Assembly: GCA_963800475.1 (NCBI GenBank)
Contig: CAWDAZ010000006.1
Location: 62,001 to 126,000 of the forward strand
From: Palsa-465 sp963800475
Lineage (GTDB): Bacteria > Actinomycetota > Thermoleophilia > Solirubrobacterales > Solirubrobacteraceae
DNA: 64,000 bases
Direction: 5' to 3'
Shown: one piece after another, positions 23,262 through 31,200 of the stretch
How positions within the stretch are numbered: position 1 is the stretch's first letter
How the letters are laid out: the number at the start of each line of letters is the position of its first letter
The notes under the pieces: model-generated
Told to the model about the DNA's origin: nothing
The model's input: the letters and a program-made list of their open reading frames with translations, nothing else
Databases searched by the model: none
Program-made: the position numbers and the translations under genes

Positions 23262-25829
23262 GTGCTCGCCAGGGCGGCTGCGTACGTGCTAGGCATGCTC
23301 GCGCTGGCGGGAGTGGTCGCGCCGCCCGCCGGGGCAAGCGCACCGTACGTCGAGCAGTTCCCGCCCCTGCTCGCGCCGTGGACGCGCTCGGTGTCGACGA
23401 CCGCCCCGCTGCCCGAGTACCCCCGCCCCCAGCTCGAGCGCTCGAGCTGGTCCAGCCTCAATGGACGCTGGGAGTACGAGCAGGGACAGCAGGGCGAGGC
23501 GCCGCCGTTCGGGCTCGATCTCGCGCAGACGATCCTGGTGCCGTTCGCGCCCGAGTCGCCGCTGTCCGGGATCGGCCGCGAGGACGACTGGGGCTGGTAT
23601 CGGCGCGAGTTCACGGTCCCGGCATCGTGGCGGGGGCAGCACGTGCAGCTCAACTTCGGGGCGGTGTCCTGGCAGGCGCGCGTGTACGTGAACGGCAAGC
23701 TCGCGGGGTCGCACCTCGGGGACTACGACTCGTTCTCGCTCGACATCACGTCGCTGCTTAACGCGAGCGGTCCGAACGAGCTCCTCGTCGGTTACTACGA
23801 CCCGGTCGGTGCCGCCGGCGAGCCGGTCGGCAAGCAGCGGTCCGGCATCCCCCGCGGAATCTTCCACACGCCGTCGAGCGGGATCTGGCAGACGGTGTGG
23901 CTCGAACCCGTGTCGCCGGAGCACGTCACCGCGCTGGATCTGGTCCCCGACCTCGCGGGTGGCCGCCTGACCGTGACCGCCGCGGTCACGGGCGGTGCCG
24001 CGGGCCGGGTGGTCGCGCAGGCGCTGGCCGGGAGCAGGGTGGTCGCGACGGGCAGCGGCCGCCCCGGCCAGGCGTTCTCGATCCCGATTCCGGACCCGCA
24101 CGCGTGGTCGCCGTCGGACCCGTACCTGTACGGACTGCGACTCGAGCTGCTCGGAGCGCGCGGCCAGCCGATCGACCAGGTCGAGAGCTACTTCGGGATG
24201 CGCTCGATCGCGCTCGGCCGCGTCGGCGGCGCCACTCGCATCCTCCTGAACGGGCAGTTCGTGTTCGAGTCCGGCGCGCTGGACCAGGGCTATTGGCCCG
24301 ACGGCGTGTACACGCCGTCGGCGGACGAGGCGATCCGCGCCGACATCCTCGCCGCGAAGAACCTCGGCTACAACATGCTCCGCGAGCATCAGAAGCTCGA
24401 GCCCGACCGCTGGTACTACTGGGCCGACAAGCTCGGCATCCTCGTCTGGCAGGACATGCCGACGATGCGCGCTCCCGGCGGGAGCCCGACGCCCGCAGAA
24501 CAGATCGAGTTCCGTCGCGAGCTGGCTGCGATCGTCGAGCAGCGCCGCTCAGACCCCTCGATCGTCGCGTGGGTCCCGTTCAACGAGGGCTGGGACCAGT
24601 TCGACCCCTCCGGCGTCGCCTCGGAGATCAAGCGGCTCGATCGGTCGGCGCTCGTCGATTCCGACAGCGGCAGCGCCAACTGCTGCAGCGGGATCGAGGC
24701 TCCGAACACCGACATTCGCGACACGCATCTGTACACGGGCCCGTTCTCGGTGGCGGCCGACCGGCGGGCGACGGTCGTCGGCGAGTACGGCGGAGTGCTC
24801 GCGTATCCGTCACCCGCGCACCGCTGGCCCGGCGTGCTCACGAGTCTCGGCTCCCCCGTCGAGGCATGGGGCCCGCCGCCCGTCGAGGGAGTGATCCGCG
24901 CCCAATACGCGGAGCTCCAGCAGGAGATGCGGGTCCGGGGGTTGTCCGCGGCCGTGTTCACCGAGCTCGCAGGCTATGAGGACGAGCTCGGGATCATCAC
25001 CTACGACCGCGGCGTGTACACGATTCCCGCGCAGTTCGTGCGCGGCCTCAACCAAACGCTGATCGCAGCCTCGCAGCGGACCTCCAACCTCTCGCCGCAG
25101 CAGCCCGCGGTCCCGCCCGGGACGACCGGGCTGTGGACGTTCGGCGCGGGACAGGGATCGGTCGCGTACGACGGGAGCGGGTACGGGCACACGCTGACCC
25201 TCGCGGGAGGCGCCAGCTGGTCGCGAGACAGCACCGGCAGTGCGCTCAGGATCTCCGGCCCGGGCCAGTACGCGCTCTCCGCTGCGCCGTTGATCGACAC
25301 GAGCAGGTCGTTCACGATCTCCGCGTGGCTGAACTACGGAGTCGCCGGGGAGTCGGGGTCGGCCGTGACCGAGCCCGGGCCCGACGGGTCGAGCTTCTCG
25401 CTTGGAGTCGAGACCGCACCGCTCGGCCCGGGTGGCAAGCCGGGCGCGGGAGGCCTGCCCGGGAAGGGCACCCGCTGGACGTTCATCGTTCCCAACGGCT
25501 CCGCGTGCACGGCCGCGCAGTGCGGCGTGCGGGCGAACATGCGCTACAACGATGGACGCAACGATCCGGCGCCGGGTCGCTGGCACCAGGTGACCGCCGT
25601 CTACGACCGGGGCTCGGCGACGATCAGGCTGTACGTGGACGGCGTCCCGGAGGACGTCGAGCACGTGTGGGGGATCCCGCCCGAGACCGGCCCGCTGGTC
25701 GTCGGCGCCGGGACCGGCAATTACGGGCCGCCCGACACGTTCATCGGCTCGATTCAGGATCTGCGCATCTACTCGCGCTCGCTGACCCCGGGCGAGGTCT
25801 GGCAGCTGTACGGTGCCGAGCCGAGATGA
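23262..25829 (+). CDS. Secreted GH2 glycosidase with C-terminal LamG domain
   Basis: An 855-residue protein. The first 28 or so residues are a signal peptide (positive start, AYVLGMLALAGVV, then PAGASA). A GH2 sugar-binding domain follows (SSLNGRWEYE, DDWGWYRREF, HLGDYDSFSLDIT), then an immunoglobulin-like domain and the TIM barrel. The acid/base Glu is in VPFNEGWD (about residue 442) and the nucleophile is probably the Glu in VVGEYGG (about 508). Residues from about 625 to the end form a concanavalin-like LamG module (FTISAWLNY, RWHQVTAVYDRGSATIRLYVDG). Beta-galactosidase, mannosidase or glucuronidase activity cannot be told apart. The gene lies in the gap that separates ssb from rpsF and runs the opposite way. 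Confidence 0.87.
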   Translation: MLARAAAYVLGMLALAGVVAPPAGASAPYVEQFPPLLAPWTRSVSTTAPLPEYPRPQLERSSWSSLNGRWEYEQGQQGEAPPFGLDLAQTILVPFAPESPLSGIGREDDWGWYRREFTVPASWRGQHVQLNFGAVSWQARVYVNGKLAGSHLGDYDSFSLDITSLLNASGPNELLVGYYDPVGAAGEPVGKQRSGIPRGIFHTPSSGIWQTVWLEPVSPEHVTALDLVPDLAGGRLTVTAAVTGGAAGRVVAQALAGSRVVATGSGRPGQAFSIPIPDPHAWSPSDPYLYGLRLELLGARGQPIDQVESYFGMRSIALGRVGGATRILLNGQFVFESGALDQGYWPDGVYTPSADEAIRADILAAKNLGYNMLREHQKLEPDRWYYWADKLGILVWQDMPTMRAPGGSPTPAEQIEFRRELAAIVEQRRSDPSIVAWVPFNEGWDQFDPSGVASEIKRLDRSALVDSDSGSANCCSGIEAPNTDIRDTHLYTGPFSVAADRRATVVGEYGGVLAYPSPAHRWPGVLTSLGSPVEAWGPPPVEGVIRAQYAELQQEMRVRGLSAAVFTELAGYEDELGIITYDRGVYTIPAQFVRGLNQTLIAASQRTSNLSPQQPAVPPGTTGLWTFGAGQGSVAYDGSGYGHTLTLAGGASWSRDSTGSALRISGPGQYALSAAPLIDTSRSFTISAWLNYGVAGESGSAVTEPGPDGSSFSLGVETAPLGPGGKPGAGGLPGKGTRWTFIVPNGSACTAAQCGVRANMRYNDGRNDPAPGRWHQVTAVYDRGSATIRLYVDGVPEDVEHVWGIPPETGPLVVGAGTGNYGPPDTFIGSIQDLRIYSRSLTPGEVWQLYGAEPR

Positions 25830-26581
25830 GCACGCGACAGTTCGGAACGGTGACCCTGGAGCTCGAGCCGCCGCTCGCGTGGCTGGCGCTGTCCCGGCCG
25901 CGAAAGCTGAACGCGCTGGATCGCGAGACGCTCGACGGGATCGCGGCCGCCGCTCGCGCGCTCGACGAGGAGACCGGGATCGCCGTCGCGATCGTGCGCG
26001 GCGAGGGCTCCGACTTCAGCGCCGGCGCCGACATCCACGCGGCCGCGGCCGCGCCGCCCGAGCAGCGGCTGCGGGTGATCCGGGAGAGCGCCGAGGCGGG
26101 CCGGGCGGCGATCGAGGCGCTGCGTCACACGCGCCCGGTCACGGTCGCGCTCGTTCACGGCCGAGCGATCGGAGGTGGGTTCGTGGTCGCCGCGGCCTGC
26201 GATCTGCGGGTCGTGACCGAGGACGCGGTGTTCTGGCTACCCGAGGTCGACCTCGGGATTCCGGTCGGCTGGGGCGGCGTCGGCGTGATGGTCGACGAAC
26301 TGGGCGCGCAGCTCGCGCGGGACCTGGTGCTCACCTGCCGGCGGTTCAGCGCCGAGGAGGCGCAGCGGGCGGGGTTCGTCTCGCGGCTGGTGGCGGCCGG
26401 CGACGCAGAGGCGGCCGCTCGCGAGCTCGCGCTCGAGATCGCGTCCAAGCCACACGGCGCGATCACGCGCTCCAAGCGGCAGTTCGTCGAGGCGCTTGAA
26501 GGCTCCGGCACCGGTGCGGCAGACGCGGATCTGATCGTCGCGGCGCTGGCCGAGCGCGGGTTGACGGGCCTGTCCGGCTGA
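25826..26581 (+). CDS. Enoyl-CoA hydratase/isomerase family protein
   Basis: A 251-residue crotonase with LSRPRKLNALD, oxyanion-hole segments GSDFSAGADIHAA and GRAIGGGFVVAAACD, and the catalytic-Glu region WLPEVDLGIPVGW. The C-terminus ITRSKRQFVEAL is usual. Acyl-CoA substrate unknown. Its ATG overlaps the GH2 stop as ATGA, so the two are translated from one message despite having no obvious metabolic link. Confidence 0.8.
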   Translation: MSTRQFGTVTLELEPPLAWLALSRPRKLNALDRETLDGIAAAARALDEETGIAVAIVRGEGSDFSAGADIHAAAAAPPEQRLRVIRESAEAGRAAIEALRHTRPVTVALVHGRAIGGGFVVAAACDLRVVTEDAVFWLPEVDLGIPVGWGGVGVMVDELGAQLARDLVLTCRRFSAEEAQRAGFVSRLVAAGDAEAAARELALEIASKPHGAITRSKRQFVEALEGSGTGAADADLIVAALAERGLTGLSG

Positions 26582-26631
26582 GCGGCCTAGCGGCCGGCAC
26601 AGAGCGGCTCGATCGCGTCCGCGCGTCGCCC

Positions 26632-26637
26632 TAACCT
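26632..26637 (+). promoter_or_regulatory. Candidate -10 box of the 26644 gene
   Basis: TAACCT six bases before GTG 26644, with no ribosome site between. Confidence 0.35.
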
Positions 26638-26643
26638 GACGGC

Positions 26644-27015
26644 GTGGTCACATTCGAGCTCGCCGGCACGGTGTACTCGCTGAGCGACGATCAGGCCACA
26701 TTGCTCGCCGAGCGGCTGCGCAGCTACGCGAAGGGCAAGCTGCAGTCCGATGTCAAGCGCGCGTCGCAGCTGAGCGGCAATCCGCAGTGGACCGCGGGCG
26801 CGCTGGCGGTCGCCGACTTCACCGAGGAGATGCTGGTCGGGAACCTCGCCGGCCCGCTTCCGCTCGAGGGAAAGGCGGCCGAGGCCACGTTCTGGGCGCT
26901 GCGACTGATGCACGGGCTCGGGATCTCGTGTGCGCGCGGCGACGCGGCCGCGCTTCGCGACGCGCTCGCCGGCCGCTGTGCCGCCGACCGCGCCGCGGTC
27001 AAGCGCGCGGCGTGA
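26644..27015 (+). CDS. Hypothetical protein, 123 residues
   Basis: A soluble, mostly helical protein starting with GTG; the first ten residues form a strand (VTFELAGTVYSL). The rest is Ala-rich, with no membrane segment and no recognised motif. The 3' end overlaps the convergent PurM-like gene by 17 bases. Codon use is like its neighbours, so I take it as real. Function unknown. Confidence 0.55.
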   Translation: MVTFELAGTVYSLSDDQATLLAERLRSYAKGKLQSDVKRASQLSGNPQWTAGALAVADFTEEMLVGNLAGPLPLEGKAAEATFWALRLMHGLGISCARGDAAALRDALAGRCAADRAAVKRAA

Positions 27016-28123
27016 GGTCGAGGTCCCCGCTCTCGTAGACGACGTCGAGCTGCTCGAGCACCACCCGCCGCGGGCCCTCGGTAACGGTCCCGGCCAGGTC
27101 GGCTCCGAGCCCGAGCTCCGCGCATAGCGACAGCACCCGCTCGCCCGAGCCCGGTCGGCAATAGACCGCGTAGCCGGAGCCCATGTTGAAGGTCGAGTAG
27201 GCGGCGGCCGGAGACATGCCGGCGCGCTCGGCGAGAAACTCGAGCACCTCGGGAACCGGCGGCAGCTTGACGATCCGGTAGCCGAGGTCGGCGCGCGGGC
27301 GCATCAGCTTCAGGAGGCCGTGGCCAGTGACGTGGCTTAAGTAGTGGACGCCGAGGTCGGCCCCCAGCAGACCGCGCACGAGGCGGGTGTAGATGATGCT
27401 CGGATCGAGCAGTGCCTCGCCGAAGCTGCGGCCGCTTGGAAGCGGCGTGGCGTAGCCGTCGGACAGCTCGCTCGCCACCTTCCTGGCGAGCGACGCGCCG
27501 TTGGCGTGCAGGCCGCTGGAATGGACGAGCACGATCTCATCGCCGGGCACGAGCGCGTCGCCGAGGATCGTGCGGCCGCCGGGCACCAGCCCGACGGCGC
27601 TGCCGGCAAGCTCGATGTCGGCGCTCGCCACCAGGCCCGGCAGTGACGGCGACTCGCCTCCGCCCCACGCCGCGCCCGCGTCCTCGCAGCCGCGGCGCCA
27701 GCCGCGTAGCAGCGCATCCTGCCGGTCCGGCGCCCGGTACCAGTCCGAGGAGCCGGTCGCGAAGTAGGCGTTGACGACCAGCGGGAGCGCGCCGACGCAG
27801 CACAGGTCGTTGACGATCGCGGCGACCGCGTCGTAGGCGACGTGCTCGAAGCCGCGCGGCCCGAGCTCGTCCTCGAGCTGCCGAGCGATGATCGATTTGG
27901 TGCCGAGTCCCTCGAGCACGAACCCGAGCGTCTGACCGCCCGCCTCGAACACGAACGCGGGCTCGCCGCGCGACTCGTCGATCGCGCGCCCGCCGGACTC
28001 CGCCAGCAGCTCCGACGTCGCGAGCGCCTCGGTCAGCGCGCTGCGCTTGCCGGCGTCCAGCGTTGCGTAGTCGACGCCGGCGGAGCTGTACGCGGAGCTC
28101 TGGCCCTCCGGCGGCTGGCTCAT
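26999..28123 (-). CDS. PurM-like (AIR synthase-related) ATP-binding protein
   Basis: A 374-residue homologue of phosphoribosylformylglycinamidine cyclo-ligase. The N-terminal SAGVDYATLDAGKR, YDAVAAIVNDLCCVGALPL, GGGESPSLPG, VLVHSSGLHANGASLARKV, HVTGHGLLKLMRP and NMGSGYAVYC follow the PurM order. It is longer than typical PurM (about 345) and differs in the DVDGVGTK region (GLGTKSIIA only). It may be the true PurM or a paralogue with another substrate. It follows rpsF by 17 bases on the same strand, an unusual partner for a ribosomal gene. Confidence 0.72.
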   Translation of the reverse strand: MSQPPEGQSSAYSSAGVDYATLDAGKRSALTEALATSELLAESGGRAIDESRGEPAFVFEAGGQTLGFVLEGLGTKSIIARQLEDELGPRGFEHVAYDAVAAIVNDLCCVGALPLVVNAYFATGSSDWYRAPDRQDALLRGWRRGCEDAGAAWGGGESPSLPGLVASADIELAGSAVGLVPGGRTILGDALVPGDEIVLVHSSGLHANGASLARKVASELSDGYATPLPSGRSFGEALLDPSIIYTRLVRGLLGADLGVHYLSHVTGHGLLKLMRPRADLGYRIVKLPPVPEVLEFLAERAGMSPAAAYSTFNMGSGYAVYCRPGSGERVLSLCAELGLGADLAGTVTEGPRRVVLEQLDVVYESGDLDLTPRA

Positions 28124-28140
28124 CCGCTCCGGCCGGCTCC

Positions 28141-28545
28141 CTAGGACTGCGGGGTGGGCTCCCGCTCCCGGCTCGGAGCGGCGGCGGGTGCGGCCGAAGC
28201 CGTAAGGGCGACGACCGGCGGCGGCGCCGAGGGCGCTTCGGGGGTCCCGGGGCGAACCTTGATGACGCGGAAACGAAGCACCCCGTCCGTGATCCGGAGC
28301 GTGTGCGAGAGATCCTCGATCAGGTTCGGGGGCGCTTTGAACTGCAGCAGGTGGTACTCCGCATCGGGCAGATGACGGATCTGATAGGCCATCGGACGCT
28401 GGCCCCAGTCGTCGTTGCGCTCGATCGACCCGCCCGCCTTCGAGATCGCGGACTCGGTGTCGGACAGGATCTTGGCGCGCTGCTCGTCGCTGGCCTCGGT
28501 GGCCAGCAGCAGCATCAGGTCGTAGAGCGGGGCGGTTTCAGCCAT
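28141..28545 (-). CDS. rpsF: 30S ribosomal protein S6
   Basis: A 134-residue S6. The core is LYDLMLLLATEASDEQRAKIL, GGSIERNDDWGQRPMAYQIRH, DAEYHLLQFKAPPNLIEDLSHTLRITDGVLRFRVIKV. The last 35 or so residues are an Ala/Pro-rich tail ending in PTPQS. It is cut off from ssb-rpsR-rplI by about 5 kb and is followed instead by the PurM-like gene. A short GC-rich hairpin (28554-28569) lies eight bases upstream of the ATG, and there is no ribosome site. Confidence 0.94.
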   Translation of the reverse strand: MAETAPLYDLMLLLATEASDEQRAKILSDTESAISKAGGSIERNDDWGQRPMAYQIRHLPDAEYHLLQFKAPPNLIEDLSHTLRITDGVLRFRVIKVRPGTPEAPSAPPPVVALTASAAPAAAPSREREPTPQS

Positions 28546-28553
28546 GTTCACAC

Positions 28554-28569
28554 GCGGGGCGTCCCCCGC
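28554..28569 (-). promoter_or_regulatory. Hairpin in the rpsF translation start region
   Basis: GCGGGG and CCCCGC pair around a 4-base loop in the leader, just before the start codon. rpsF leaders in other bacteria fold into an S6:S18 binding structure; whether this simple stem is such an element cannot be decided from sequence alone. Confidence 0.3.
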
Positions 28570-28581
28570 CGGGAGGCGACG

Positions 28582-28587
28582 ACTATA
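28582..28587 (-). promoter_or_regulatory. Candidate -10 box of rpsF
   Basis: TATAGT on the minus strand overlaps the stop codon of the upstream cyclase gene and would start a leader of about 35-40 bases. Confidence 0.45.
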
Positions 28588-29656
28588 GCGGGGGTGTGAC
28601 CAGCCTGTGGGCGGGTACGTCGCCTGCGTAGCCCTTGAGCGGATGCTGCCCGGTCGTCTCGAATCGCAGCTCCCTGGACCCGCCGGCCGCTGCGGCAAGC
28701 GTCTCGGAGACGAGCACCTCGCCCGGCTCGGCCAGCTTCACCAGCCGCGCGGCGAGGTTGACGACGTCGCCGTAGTAGTCGCCGTGGTGGGAGACGACCG
28801 GTCCGGTGGCGAGCCCGATCCGCACGCTCGGCAACTCGGGGTCCGCGCCGAGCGTTCGCTGGAGCTCCAGCGCGAGCTCGCACGCGGCCACTGGATCTCC
28901 GATCACGAACATCGCCTCGTCGCCGATCAGCTTCACGACGCGGCCGCCGAACGGCGCCACCACTTCCGCGACGTGTTCCTCGAAGCGGCTGATCGTCGCA
29001 GCGAGCATCGCGGGCGATGCGCCGCGGATGCTGGCCGTGTAGCCGACGAGGTCGGCGAAGCCGACCGTTCGCTCGCGGGTGATCGTCGCGCGATCCGGGT
29101 CGAGACCCCACGTGGACCCGGACACGGACACCAGGTGTGCGCTCAGCACGTCGGTGATCGCCTGGCCGAGCGCCGGGATCGCGGCCGCGGCCGTGGCCGC
29201 GTAGTCCTCGACGACGTCCGGATACGCGTCGCCGGCGCTCCGGCGGGGCATCTCGACCCGGATCCGGAACGAGTCGACGATCGCCTCCGCGATCTGCGCT
29301 ACCGCGCCCCCGATCACGCGCGCGAGCTGCAGCGTCGTCTCGGTTCCGAGCCGCCGCCCGAACTCGCTCAGGATCTGCAGCGTCTCCACCCCGGCCTCGC
29401 TGAGCCGGGCGGACGAGCGCAGCGGGTCGGGAAGGCCGAGCGCGCGCCACAGGGCGGCTCCCTCCGCGGGCTCCAGGCCGGCACGCGCGGCCGCGTCCGC
29501 GAACGGGATGCGCTCGTGGCCGGAGCGCAGCGCCAACTCCAGCGCAAGCGTTCCGAGCGTCCCCGTCTCGGCCGCCTCGCGCAGCTCGCCGGGCTCGGCG
29601 CCCTGGGCGATCAGGTACTGCTCGAGCCGCACGTCTTCGTCTGGTTCGCTGCTCAC
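28583..29656 (-). CDS. Class III adenylate cyclase with N-terminal regulatory domain (Rv1264-like)
   Basis: A 357-residue protein. The N-terminal 165 or so residues are helical and match the regulatory domain of pH-controlled mycobacterial cyclases such as Rv1264 (a LEQYLIAQGAEPGELREA-like start). The C-terminal catalytic domain has metal-binding Asp residues in VGFADLVGYTA and VKLIGDEAMF, and GLATGPVVSHHGDYYGDVVNLAARL for the dimer interface and transition-state residues. It makes cAMP, probably in response to acidity or fatty acids by analogy. It is the second cyclase in the window. The stop codon carries the rpsF promoter box. Confidence 0.88.
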   Translation of the reverse strand: MSSEPDEDVRLEQYLIAQGAEPGELREAAETGTLGTLALELALRSGHERIPFADAAARAGLEPAEGAALWRALGLPDPLRSSARLSEAGVETLQILSEFGRRLGTETTLQLARVIGGAVAQIAEAIVDSFRIRVEMPRRSAGDAYPDVVEDYAATAAAAIPALGQAITDVLSAHLVSVSGSTWGLDPDRATITRERTVGFADLVGYTASIRGASPAMLAATISRFEEHVAEVVAPFGGRVVKLIGDEAMFVIGDPVAACELALELQRTLGADPELPSVRIGLATGPVVSHHGDYYGDVVNLAARLVKLAEPGEVLVSETLAAAAGGSRELRFETTGQHPLKGYAGDVPAHRLVTPPL

Positions 29657-29666
29657 GAGATCAGAT

Positions 29667-29672
29667 TAGGGT
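29667..29672 (+). promoter_or_regulatory. Candidate -10 box of the YdeI-like gene
   Basis: TAGGGT ten bases before ATG 29683. It overlaps an alternative GTG at 29671, which argues for the ATG start. Confidence 0.35.
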
Positions 29673-29682
29673 GGACATCCGG

Positions 29683-30255
29683 ATGACCGAGCTGCCGATC
29701 GTCGAGTTGGCCGATCAGGCCGCGTGGCGTGCGTGGCTCGAAGCCAACCACACCTCGCCGGACGGCGTGTGGCTGAGGTTCGCGAAGAAGTCCTCGCCGA
29801 CGGCGACCGTCACGTACGCCGAGGCGCTGCAGGAGGCGCTGTGCTTCGGGTGGATCGACGGCCAGGTGCGCAGCGACGACGAGCACTTCTATCTGCAGCG
29901 GTTCACGCCGCGGCGCGCGCGCAGCAAGTGGTCGCAGACAAACGTCGCGCACGCCGAGCGGTTGATCGCCGAGGGGCGTATGCACGCGGCGGGCCTCGCC
30001 CAGATCGAGGCCGCGAAGGCCGACGGCCGCTGGGAGGCCGCGTACCCCGCTCAGAGCCAGGTGCAGGTCCCCGAGGATTTCCAGCGCGCGCTCGACGCAG
30101 ACCCCGCCGCGAAGCAGTTCTTCGAGACGCTGACGGGGTCGACGCGGTACGCATTCCTGTATCGCCTGCACCAGGTGCGCAGCCCGCAGGCGCGAGCCGA
30201 TCGGATCGCCGCCTACATCGAGCGGCTGACCGCCGGCAAGACGCTGCAGGACTGA
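29683..30255 (+). CDS. YdeI/OmpD-associated (DUF1905-like) family protein
   Basis: A 190-residue soluble protein. WLEANHTSPDGVWLRFAKKSS, YAEALQEALCFGWIDGQ, FTPRRARSKWSQTNVAHAERLI and the C-terminal RADRIAAYIERL are typical of the YdeI family, small cytosolic proteins of unsettled function, some linked to peptide resistance. The start follows the promoter box evidence; GTG 29671 would add four residues. Divergent from the cyclase with a 26-base gap. Confidence 0.8.
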   Translation: MTELPIVELADQAAWRAWLEANHTSPDGVWLRFAKKSSPTATVTYAEALQEALCFGWIDGQVRSDDEHFYLQRFTPRRARSKWSQTNVAHAERLIAEGRMHAAGLAQIEAAKADGRWEAAYPAQSQVQVPEDFQRALDADPAAKQFFETLTGSTRYAFLYRLHQVRSPQARADRIAAYIERLTAGKTLQD

Positions 30256-30311
30256 GTCGCTGGACGCATGTCCGATTGATCGGGTTTGCGCGGGTTGATA
30301 CGAACAGGCAG

Positions 30312-30863
30312 ATGTCACAGCGCATTAGGTTGCGCCGTGGGGCGGTGGCACTACTCGCGGCGCTGGGGGCGATGGGCACGGTCGCGGCGCTGGCCGCCGC
30401 GCCCTCGAGCGCGTCTCGGAGCCGCGGCACGAAGGCATCGTTCCTGTACGTCCTCCAGGCCAGGGAGGGTTGGGCCGCCAGGCAGCCGAACGGGCACTGG
30501 CGGCTGTCGCTGGTGGGAGTCTCGGTGTTCGAGTTCTCAGACCGCCCGCAGCGGATCGCCAGCGAGCTTCCGACCAGCTCGTTCGTCTCACACTGGAAGC
30601 AGCTGTTCGCCGGCTCTCCTCCGAACGGTGCGTTCGTCGTACAGCACGCGCCGCCGGGGCAGGCGCCGACGGCCGTCGAGATCCTCAAGGCGTTCTGGGA
30701 GCAGCCCGGTCAGCTCGCGCTGTGCATGTGCACGATCGGCTCGCAGCCGAACGCCGTCCACTGGCTCGAGCGGCTGACCCGCGCCACGGCGGCCGCGCAC
30801 GGTGAGATCACGCTGTTCATCGACAACGGCCCGGGTATCCAGTACGGCCGGCGTCGCGGCTAA
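30312..30863 (+). CDS. Secreted hypothetical protein
   Basis: A 183-residue protein with a signal peptide (RIRLRRGAVALLAALGAMGTVAALAAA, cleavage near SSA-SR). The mature part has mixed alpha/beta character and a CMC pair in LALCMCTIGS. No family recognised. ATG 30312 is the first start after the YdeI-like gene and gives a complete signal peptide. Confidence 0.6.
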   Translation: MSQRIRLRRGAVALLAALGAMGTVAALAAAPSSASRSRGTKASFLYVLQAREGWAARQPNGHWRLSLVGVSVFEFSDRPQRIASELPTSSFVSHWKQLFAGSPPNGAFVVQHAPPGQAPTAVEILKAFWEQPGQLALCMCTIGSQPNAVHWLERLTRATAAAHGEITLFIDNGPGIQYGRRRG

Positions 30864-31200
30864 GACGACGGACCCTCCGGCCATCGGGCAGGTGCGTCGT
30901 GCTGGCCGCGAATAGCGCGGCTACTACGCCGCACCTCGATGCGTCGGTGCGGGTGTGTCGTATCGACCGCGCCGTGTTCGCCCGTGCGCCTCAACTCGAC
31001 ACGCGTCCGCTCTCCGCCGCCGGTCGTCGCGTTGGGGCTCGCTCCCGACCCTAACTCGGCCTAGCCTCCCCACGGGACGAACGATTGTCGTCTTGGGGCA
31101 GCCGCCGACCCGCCCCCGCGCCCCCGCCCCCGCGCCCCCGCCCCCGCGACCCGCGCCCCCCGCCGACCCGCGCCCGCGCCACCGCGGGCCCGCCCCGACC
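30864..31200. other. Noncoding gap with C-rich low-complexity tract
   Basis: A 337-base gap between convergent genes. From about 31107 to 31195 the plus strand is nearly pure C and G in repeats of CCCCCG, immediately past the otsA stop. The minus strand, which would be the otsA 3' untranslated region, is correspondingly rich in runs of five G, with G-quadruplex potential. The first half has no ORF or hairpin that I can support. Confidence 0.7.

Noticed and set aside
23262..25829. GH2-LamG gene as part of a mobile element
   Set aside because: No transposase, integrase, terminal repeats or tRNA junction near it, and base composition is like the neighbours.
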